Positions 6,392 through 11,935 of a stretch of 11,935 nucleotides of DNA are shown here, piece after piece. The stretch is from Chloroflexota bacterium. GTDB lineage: Bacteria > Chloroflexota > Anaerolineae > B4-G1. The notes beneath the pieces are model-generated. The model was given only the letters and a program-made list of their open reading frames with translations, did no database searches and was not told the origin of the DNA. Positions within the stretch are counted from its first letter, which is position 1; each line of letters opens with the position of its first letter. The translations under genes were made by a program, and so were the position numbers. The stretch spans positions 1 through 11,935 of the forward strand of contig DSAR01000299.1 of the NCBI GenBank assembly GCA_011046405.1, given 5' to 3'.

Positions 6392-7359
6392 TTCTCTCCT
6401 CCTGGATGCCAACACGCCGCAAAGTGCCCATTCTCATGATCTTTGAAGGGGGGCGTCTCTTCCTTGCAGATGTCTGTAGCGTAGGGGCAGCGCGGGTTGA
6501 ACCGGCATCCCGGCGGCGGGTTGAGCAGGTCCGGCGGCTCGCCCGGCAGAGTCACTAGCGCGGTCTTCTCGCCAACGATGCTGGGGAAGGCCGACATCAG
6601 CCCCATCGTGTAGGGGTGAATGGGGTAATGAAAAATTGCCTCCGTTGAGGCCATCTCGGCCATACGGCCGGCGTACATCACGCCAACCCGGTCGCTGACC
6701 TCAGCGATCACTGCGATGTCGTGGGAGATATAGATCATGGCCATGTTCAGCTCGCCCTGGATCTTGCGGATGCGCTTCAGCAGCGCATCCTGGACGATCA
6801 CGTCCAGGGCAGTCGTAGGCTCGTCAGCCAGGATGATGTCTGGATCGCAGGAGAGCGCCATGGCGATCACGGCGCGCTGACGCATCCCACCGCTGTATTG
6901 GTGGGGGTACTGGTCCTTGAAACTGGGGTCCAGGCCGACGAGGCGGAAGAGAGCATCTACCTTCTCGTCCATCTCCGCGTCGCTCATATCTGGCAAGTGC
7001 TGTTGCATTGCCTCCAGGATCTGTTCCTCGACGGTGTAGACCGGGTTCATGGCGTTCATCGCCGCCTGGAAAACCATCGAGATGCGACGCCAGCGGTATT
7101 TCCGGACCTCTGCCTCTGCAAGGGGGATCAAGTCCGTGCCGTTGAGCAGAATTTGGCCCTTCTTGATGTCGGCGTTGTCGGGGAGCAGTTTAAGCAGCGA
7201 GATGGCGATCGACGTCTTCCCGCATCCCGATTCCCCCACCAGGCCCACAGACTCACCGCGGGCTACGTGAAAATTGACGTCATCCACCGCAAAGACGGGG
7301 CCCTTGCGGGTAGTGTAATGCATAGTCAGGTCTTTTACCTCGAGAACGTTTTCTACCAC
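6388..7359 (-). CDS. peptide-type ABC transporter ATP-binding protein, DppD/OppD-like
   Basis: A 323-aa cytoplasmic ATPase, partner of the F protein. Walker A GESGCGKT is at 42-49. The Q-loop is Gln98 in SMVFQAAMNAMNPV, the OppD-type wording. The signature YSGGMRQR is at 155-162, Walker B IILADEPT with Asp179/Glu180, the D-loop TALD and H-loop His213. The tail has LPGEPPDLLNPPPGCRFNPR followed by Cys residues (C285, C291, C298, C316), the family's C-terminal module. All motifs are intact. The start is GTG at 7357-7359: AAAAGGAG sits 7 nt upstream and overlaps the stop of the C1 permease, and the first residues VENVLEVKDLTMHY align with normal OppD starts. The gene overlaps F by 4 nt. Its tail is the closest counterpart of the truncated ATPase at the left edge of the window. 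Confidence 0.95.
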   Translation of the reverse strand: MVENVLEVKDLTMHYTTRKGPVFAVDDVNFHVARGESVGLVGESGCGKTSIAISLLKLLPDNADIKKGQILLNGTDLIPLAEAEVRKYRWRRISMVFQAAMNAMNPVYTVEEQILEAMQQHLPDMSDAEMDEKVDALFRLVGLDPSFKDQYPHQYSGGMRQRAVIAMALSCDPDIILADEPTTALDVIVQDALLKRIRKIQGELNMAMIYISHDIAVIAEVSDRVGVMYAGRMAEMASTEAIFHYPIHPYTMGLMSAFPSIVGEKTALVTLPGEPPDLLNPPPGCRFNPRCPYATDICKEETPPFKDHENGHFAACWHPGGEK

Positions 7360-7366
7360 CGTTCTT

Positions 7367-7374
7367 CTCCTTTT
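7367..7374 (-). promoter_or_regulatory. ribosome binding site supporting the GTG start of the D ATPase
   Basis: AAAAGGAG stands 7 nt before GTG 7357-7359 and overlaps the TAA of the C1 permease (7373-7375). It selects the GTG rather than the in-frame ATG 12 codons further in, which would cut off the first strand of the ATPase fold. Confidence 0.75.
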
Positions 7375-8314
7375 AGCGACGGCGCAGCCTGGGGTTGACG
7401 ACCTCGTCCAGGGCGCGGCCTACGAGATAGAAAGCTGCACAGAGCAGGGTGATCGCCAAACTGGCCGGGATCAGCAGGAACCAGGTGTCGAAGCGCATTA
7501 GGTAGCCCTGCGTCTGAGTGATGTTGATCATCAATCCCCAGCTCATCTCGATCGTCGTCAGTCCAAAGAACGAGAGCACCGCCTCAGAGAAGATGGCGCC
7601 CGTCACGACGAACATCATGTAGAGCAGGGCGATGGGGAGCAGGTTGGGCAGCATGTGTTTGAAGATGATGTGGAAGTCACCCCCGCCGGCGATCCGCGCG
7701 GCCTCGATGAAGGGCTTCACCTTGACCAATAGCGCCTGTGATTTTACGACGATCGCCGTGCTGCCAAATCCTGAGAGCACGCCGATCACCAGGGCCAGCT
7801 CGAGCATGCCGATCTTGATCAGCGAGCTCATCACGATCAGGATGGGCAGGAAGGGCACCATGATCACCAGGTCGACAAAGCGCATCAAGAGCGTGTCGAC
7901 GATCCCGCCATAGTAGGCAGACACCGCCCCGATCGTCGTGGCGATGACCACGGTGACCACCGCCGACAGGATGCCCAGCACGAACTCGTAACGCGTGCTG
8001 TACATGAGCTGGCTGAGCACGTCGCGGCCCAGCGGGTCGGTGCCCAGCAGGTGACGCGCCGAGGGTTGGGAGGGGTGAAAGGCGATCTCCATATCGTATC
8101 CCATCGTGGGGTGGTAGACCCTGGGCTCCCAGACAGTGTTCATCAAGATCGGGTGGGCCAGGGCAAAGAGACCGAAGAAAATGATCATCCCCAGCCCGAT
8201 CAATCCGACGGGGTTTTCGGCGAACAGCGCCCAGCTCGAACGCAGTGATTTCCAGAACAATTTAAGCCGCACGCGCCACAATGGAATGGGCACGATCTTG
8301 GTCTGAGTTGTCAT
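7373..8314 (-). CDS. peptide-type ABC transporter permease, DppC-like (C1)
   Basis: A 313-aa inner-membrane permease of the OppC/DppC class. Its polar N-terminus contains KSLRSSWALFAENPVG, followed by helix 1 at about 37-55. The OppC hallmark LGTDPLGRDVLSQ is at 90-102. Further helices follow, with the EAA coupling loop at about 201-227 (PFIEAARIAGGGDFHII, ending PNLLP), and the C-terminus DEVVNPRLRRR. ATG 8314 is chosen because AGGAGGT lies 6 nt upstream; the open frame up to 8491 lies inside the B1 gene and encodes nothing family-like. It lies 17 nt after the stop of B1 and 13 nt before the D ATPase, in the canonical A-B-C-D-F order. It is the best candidate partner of B1. Substrate not determinable from sequence. 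Confidence 0.94.
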   Translation of the reverse strand: MTTQTKIVPIPLWRVRLKLFWKSLRSSWALFAENPVGLIGLGMIIFFGLFALAHPILMNTVWEPRVYHPTMGYDMEIAFHPSQPSARHLLGTDPLGRDVLSQLMYSTRYEFVLGILSAVVTVVIATTIGAVSAYYGGIVDTLLMRFVDLVIMVPFLPILIVMSSLIKIGMLELALVIGVLSGFGSTAIVVKSQALLVKVKPFIEAARIAGGGDFHIIFKHMLPNLLPIALLYMMFVVTGAIFSEAVLSFFGLTTIEMSWGLMINITQTQGYLMRFDTWFLLIPASLAITLLCAAFYLVGRALDEVVNPRLRRR

Positions 8315-8331
8315 ATTGTTACCTCCTGGTC

Positions 8332-9483
8332 CTAATGGTAGCGAATGCGGGGGTCGATGAAGGCGTAGCCGATGTCTGCGATCAGGTGGCTGGCGAGGGT
8401 CATGACGCCAATAATGGTGAACGCGCCCATCGCCAGCGGGATGTCGGCCACCAGCGCGGCGTTCAGCAGCGCCAGGCCGATGCCCGGCCACGAGAAGATC
8501 GTCTCGGTGATGATGCCGCCGCTGATAGAGCCCCCGATGCTAAAGACCAAGCCGGTCCAGACGGGAAGCAGGGCGTTGCGAGCGGCGTGTTTATCACGCA
8601 CCACATTGTCCGGCAGCCCTTTGGCCCGCGCGGTCATGATATAGTCCTCGCGCAGCGTCTCCAGCATGCTGGTGCGCATCAACAACATCGTGCCGCCGTA
8701 GGCGATCAGCGTCACCGTCAGCACCGGCAGGATGAGGTGGGTGGCGATGTCCCACGCGTAGGGCCCCATGCCAGAAAGCCGCCAATAGAGGACCACAGCG
8801 ACCACTGGCAGGAGGAAGCTCGCCAGGCGGACGAAAAAGCGTTGCTTTCTCGGCACCTTGTTGGACAGCCAGAAGCCCAAGAACATCAAAATCAAAGCCG
8901 CTGTCGCAGTCAGAATCATGCGGATGAAGATCATGTTGGAGGTCACCGGAGCACCGATCCACTTAACCGGATCGAGGAATTTCCCCGCCGGCAGCCAGCC
9001 CAACTTGATGGCGAACAGCCAGATCATCATCAGGGCAAACCAGGGGGTAAAGACCGTGTACAACGTGACGCCCGTGATGGTAGAAGCATACTCGATGAAA
9101 CTACCTCGGCGCCACGCCAGGATTTTCCCTGTAACGAAACCTGCCCAGAATGAAACGAGAGAGGCACTGAGAAATAAAACCAGCGTGCGGGGCAGGCGTT
9201 CCTTGATGATCTGTATGACCGGCTTGGGGTATTCCTGGAAAGAGACGCCTAAATTGCCGGTGTAAAAGTTGCGAATGTAGATCAAGAATCGCTCGGCGGG
9301 GGGGCGGTCCAACCCCAGCTCAATGCGGAGCCGTTGGCGCTCGGTGGGGGGAATGTTGGGATCCATCGTCATGATGTCGGCGATGTCTCCCGGTTGGGCG
9401 TCAATGAGAAAATACGTCGCAGCCTGGAAAAGTAACAACGTGATCGCCATCTGCAACAGGCGCTTTGCCAAAAATTTCCACAT
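8332..9483 (-). CDS. peptide-type ABC transporter permease, DppB-like (B1)
   Basis: A 383-aa inner-membrane permease of the OppB/DppB class. It begins MWKFLAKRLLQMAITLLLFQ (basic start and helix 1). A periplasmic stretch contains RIELGLDRPPAERF and GNLGVSF, with helices from about 98. It continues with LMRTSMLETLREDY, the EAA loop at about 280-307 (ARAKGLPDNVVRDKHAARN, ending ALLP), and the end FIDPRIRYH. Compared with E. coli DppB it carries about 45 extra residues, mostly a hydrophobic block near 180-240 (ILTATAALILMFLGFWLS, then a basic KVPRKQR linker and another helix). ATG 9483 has AAAGGAG 8 nt upstream. It is separated from the binding-protein gene by 222 nt containing a strong hairpin, while its downstream partner C1 is only 17 nt away. 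Confidence 0.95.
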   Translation of the reverse strand: MWKFLAKRLLQMAITLLLFQAATYFLIDAQPGDIADIMTMDPNIPPTERQRLRIELGLDRPPAERFLIYIRNFYTGNLGVSFQEYPKPVIQIIKERLPRTLVLFLSASLVSFWAGFVTGKILAWRRGSFIEYASTITGVTLYTVFTPWFALMMIWLFAIKLGWLPAGKFLDPVKWIGAPVTSNMIFIRMILTATAALILMFLGFWLSNKVPRKQRFFVRLASFLLPVVAVVLYWRLSGMGPYAWDIATHLILPVLTVTLIAYGGTMLLMRTSMLETLREDYIMTARAKGLPDNVVRDKHAARNALLPVWTGLVFSIGGSISGGIITETIFSWPGIGLALLNAALVADIPLAMGAFTIIGVMTLASHLIADIGYAFIDPRIRYH

Positions 9484-9506
9484 ACTTCAAGCTCCTTTGT
9501 CGTTGT

Positions 9507-9530
9507 ATACCCAGACAAAATATCCAGACA
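9507..9530. repeat. short imperfect direct repeat ATAC/TCCAGACA, 13-bp period
   Basis: ATACCCAGACA (9507-9517) and ATATCCAGACA (9520-9530) agree at 10 of 11 positions with a 13-bp period. They lie just upstream of the B1 ribosome site. They could be a protein binding site or chance; no regulator is encoded in the window. Confidence 0.35.
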
Positions 9531-9532
9531 TC

Positions 9533-9547
9533 AGACCTCGGAGGTCT
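9533..9547. repeat. palindrome AGACCTC-G-GAGGTCT
   Basis: Perfect 7-bp arms flank a single central base, in the spacer between the binding-protein and B1 genes. A degenerate relative (ACCTCCTAGGT) occurs at 9604-9614. The type resembles dispersed intergenic palindromes seen in Chloroflexota genomes, which I state from memory. An operator is the alternative. Another short hairpin, GGCTTTG...CAAAGCC, follows at 9550-9572. Confidence 0.5.
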
Positions 9548-9637
9548 TGGGCTTTGAAGGGCGCACAAAGCCAGACTCGTTCTCTTCAACGATATCCCTG
9601 GATACCTCCTAGGTCTCAACAGCGATATACGCGAAAC

Positions 9638-9666
9638 GGGGGCGGGCGGCGAGCCCGCCCGCCCCC
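9638..9666 (-). terminator. very strong hairpin after the binding-protein gene (attenuator or 3' stabiliser)
   Basis: Perfect 12-bp arms, almost all G-C (GGGGGCGGGCGG with CCGCCCGCCCCC), enclose a 5-nt loop 39 nt beyond the stop of the binding-protein gene. On the minus strand only GTTTCG follows, so a full stop of transcription is unlikely. Partial termination or protection of the upstream message from 3' decay fits an importer whose binding protein is needed in excess over its permeases. Confidence 0.6.
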
Positions 9667-9705
9667 AAAAGCGCACGCTATCGACTTGAGCCGTTACCGC
9701 ACCCT

Positions 9706-11811
9706 CTAGCGGAAGAGAGGCTGGACGTCGGTCTGGAAGCCGGCAGCGTCCGTGATGCCGCTCAAGACCTCGGTGTACGGGAAGACGAGATTGTCACGCG
9801 CCACGTCGTAGACCTGCTTGTAGAAGAGAGGGATGTAGGGGCGCTGGTCGGCTAGATAGACCTGCATCTCAAAGACCAGCTCGCGGGCGCGCTCCAGGTC
9901 GTTGGTAGCCATGAACTCGTCGACCAAGTCGTCGTACACAGGATCGTTCATGCCGGGGGTGTTAAAGTTGCCGGAAACGGCGGTGTCGTTGCGGCTGTGC
10001 CAGAAGGACTCAAAGTAGTCGGGGAAGGCGACGTTGCCCAGGCTCCAGCCCAGGATGTACATGTCAAAGTCGGCATTCACAAAGACCGGGCCGAGGATGG
10101 TGTTGAAGCCGGTCAGCTCAGACTTGACCGGGATGCCCAGCTCGCGGCCCCACTCGGAGATCCACTGGTTAAAGGTCGCGCGGAGCGGATCGTACGCTGG
10201 GCCAGGGCCGAGGATTGTCAGCTCTGGGCACGGCTGGCCGTTGGGCATAGTCAGCCCGATGCCGGGGACGGTGTCCTGGATGTCATCATCCCAGTAGGGC
10301 TCCTCCGTCCAGCTCCAGCCGGCGTCCTTGAGCACCTCGACGGCCAGGTCGACGCGCTCCTCGCGGCTCATGCCGACGTAGGGCGTGGGGACGTCTGGGT
10401 TGTGCCAGAAGCCATTGCCAGGGGGCATCACCGAGTACATCGGGAAGACGATGCCCTGAAGCACGCTGTCGATCACAAACTCCTTGTCGATGATGATGTC
10501 AAAGGCCTCACGGAATTCGTAGAAGGACATGGGCTCTTTGCGCATGTTGAAGGCGATGTAGTACATACCATAGTCCGCGTTAACGTAGGTGTTGATGCCA
10601 GGGGCTTTATCTGCCTGCTCACGCAGACCGCGGGGGATACCCGTGGGGCTGAAGACGAAGTCGATCTCGCCGTTGGTCAGCGCCAGGAAGGCGCCGTCCT
10701 GCGAGCCGTAGATCGAGAAGACGACGTTGGGGGCGTAGGGGCCGGAGGTGAAGCGCAGGGTCTCTTCGCCCTCGGCGTTGCCGTAGAGCTGGTAGGTGTT
10801 GCCGTTGGGGTGGATCAGCATCCATGTGCCGTCGTCGTACTGGACGATCTCGGCGCCCTGGAAGTAGTAGTTGGGGTTCTGAGTGCGCTGCACGAAGGCG
10901 CCCAGTTCCATCTGGTCGGTGACAAAGCCACCGAAGACGGGGGAGCCCTCGGCGCTGGCCTCGTACAGGGTCATGCGGGCGTTCGTGTAGGCCTCGTTGT
11001 AGGCCTCCATCTCGGCCAGGTAGGGCTCGCACGCGGCGGCCTCTTCGTCGGTCAGCTCCTCAGCCGTGCAGTCCTCGACATCCTCGGGGGCGACAGGTGC
11101 TTCCAAGCCCTCGATGAAGCTATAGCTGCTGGCCACGGTGTCTGCCCAAAAGTGCTCGGGCATAATCGGGGCCAACGCAACGCCAGCCTGCCAGGTGCCC
11201 AGTCCGGGCTCGTCGTTGAAGGTGTACTTGACCGTGTAGTCACCCACGGCCTCGACGTCCTCCAGAATGGAGGGGCACTGGTTGGGCCAGTTCTGAGTCA
11301 GCTGTAGATCCTGGCACGCCTTCAGGGTAAAGACCACGTCGTGGGCGGTGACGGGCTCGCCATCGCTCCACTCGGCGTCCTGCACCATGTCGACCTCGAT
11401 TGTCCACATATCACCTTCCTGGACAAAGTCGCCGGGCAGGTCCGTCGCCAGCGAGGGGACAAAGTCGTAACGCTGGTCCGAGAGGGTGTACATCGACGCG
11501 GTGTAGCCGGAGAGGACGTAAGCGGTCCATACCGAGCTACCTGGGCCAAGATAGTTCCAATAGTTCAGCGAGACCGGGTCCTCGTACATACCGACGCGGT
11601 AGACGTCGCAGCACTCACCGCCCACGACTACCTCCTCTTCGTCAACAGCCGGGGCGGCCGGGGTGGCAGTGACAACGATGGTCTCAGTCTCACCCTCAAC
11701 CTCAACGGTCACGACGACGGTCTCGACCACAGTCTCCGGTGCGCACGCCGCCAGGAGCAACCCGGCAACCGTGAGCAGAGTCAATAGGAACATCCAATTC
11801 TTGCTGTGCAT
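9706..11811 (-). CDS. family 5 extracellular substrate-binding lipoprotein of a peptide-type ABC importer
   Basis: A 701-aa secreted lipoprotein that captures substrate outside the membrane and hands it to the permeases. It has a signal peptide MHSKNWMF plus a hydrophobic core, then lipobox LAAC with lipidated Cys23. A disordered T/V/E/A/P tether follows to about residue 65. SBP_bac_5 features come next: PSLATDLPGDF, WSDGEPVTAHDVVFTLK at 148-164, APIMPEHFW at 214-222, NGEIDFVF at 380-387, the FREAFDIIIDKEFV helix, and a C-terminal PYIPLFY at 658-664. It is about 165 residues longer than E. coli DppA. Part of the excess is an acidic, Cys-containing insert near 236-285 and an insert near 321-360 (DDGTWMLIHPNGNTY). 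ATG 11811 has AAGGAGGAG 6 nt upstream. Family members bind peptides, nickel or oligosaccharides, and the ligand here is unknown. It is the first gene of the block, and the only binding protein in the window. Confidence 0.95.
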   Translation of the reverse strand: MHSKNWMFLLTLLTVAGLLLAACAPETVVETVVVTVEVEGETETIVVTATPAAPAVDEEEVVVGGECCDVYRVGMYEDPVSLNYWNYLGPGSSVWTAYVLSGYTASMYTLSDQRYDFVPSLATDLPGDFVQEGDMWTIEVDMVQDAEWSDGEPVTAHDVVFTLKACQDLQLTQNWPNQCPSILEDVEAVGDYTVKYTFNDEPGLGTWQAGVALAPIMPEHFWADTVASSYSFIEGLEAPVAPEDVEDCTAEELTDEEAAACEPYLAEMEAYNEAYTNARMTLYEASAEGSPVFGGFVTDQMELGAFVQRTQNPNYYFQGAEIVQYDDGTWMLIHPNGNTYQLYGNAEGEETLRFTSGPYAPNVVFSIYGSQDGAFLALTNGEIDFVFSPTGIPRGLREQADKAPGINTYVNADYGMYYIAFNMRKEPMSFYEFREAFDIIIDKEFVIDSVLQGIVFPMYSVMPPGNGFWHNPDVPTPYVGMSREERVDLAVEVLKDAGWSWTEEPYWDDDIQDTVPGIGLTMPNGQPCPELTILGPGPAYDPLRATFNQWISEWGRELGIPVKSELTGFNTILGPVFVNADFDMYILGWSLGNVAFPDYFESFWHSRNDTAVSGNFNTPGMNDPVYDDLVDEFMATNDLERARELVFEMQVYLADQRPYIPLFYKQVYDVARDNLVFPYTEVLSGITDAAGFQTDVQPLFR

Positions 11812-11935
11812 GCGTTTCTCCTCCTTACTTTCAAAATGTTGTGAACGTCAAACAACCAACGAGACGGCAGGCAGAGATGCTATCCCCGCCCTAGCTTTGC
11901 AATCTACACTCGATAAACCACCCCCTTTCTATAAA

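Noticed and set aside
8315..8491. Upstream extension of the C1 frame to 8491
   Set aside because: It lies inside B1 and has no family-like residues; ATG 8314 has AGGAGGT at good spacing.
9997..11307. 436-codon open frame on the plus strand
   Set aside because: It lies wholly opposite the binding-protein gene, has no ribosome site or recognisable domain, and is a product of GC-rich codon use on the other strand.
11812..11935. Promoter of the binding-protein gene
   Set aside because: Weak -35-like boxes (TTGCAA, TTGACG on minus) have no convincing -10 at 16-18 nt, so no site is called apart from the ribosome site.

Overview
This is a GC-rich window in which every credible gene lies on the minus strand. 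All but one of the genes belong to peptide/nickel-type (Dpp/Opp, PepT family) ABC import. The substrate-binding lipoprotein has a threonine/valine/glutamate-rich tether just after its lipobox cysteine (a TVVVTV...VVTATPAAP pattern). That style is very common in Chloroflexota (Anaerolineae/Caldilineae-like) lipoproteins, and the DppB-type permeases of about 385 residues fit the same group. The assignment is an inference from protein style; no phylogenetic marker gene is present.

In transcription order, right to left, the first block (11811 to 5396) is a complete importer: binding lipoprotein (A), permeases B1 and C1, and two ATPases, D and F. A 222-nt spacer with a very strong 12-bp hairpin separates A from B1. 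The other four genes are tightly packed, with gaps of 17 and 13 nt and a 4-nt ATGA overlap. Next comes a 413-nt gene-free spacer (4983-5395) full of palindromes, including REP-like elements.

The second block (4982 to 171) carries two more B/C permease pairs in tandem (B2-C2-B3-C3), with no binding protein and no ATPase between them, followed by a 178-aa two-helix membrane protein that I do not recognise. The genes are nearly contiguous (TGATG overlap, TAGATG abutment, gaps of 11 and 1 nt), so they are probably one transcript. At the extreme left edge an open frame without a start codon encodes only the C-terminal tail of an OppD/DppD-type ATPase. It looks like a truncated remnant that continues outside the window.

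Two breaks suggest that the second block is rearranged or decaying. B3 has a frameshift inside its first transmembrane helix, so its well-placed start codon and its main frame do not join. The ATPase at the left edge has lost its nucleotide-binding part. The coupling (EAA) loops of all three permease pairs are still conserved, so the extra pairs could dock on the D/F ATPases of the first block, or on ATPases outside the window. I see no CRISPR array, tRNA, rRNA, transposase or phage gene.
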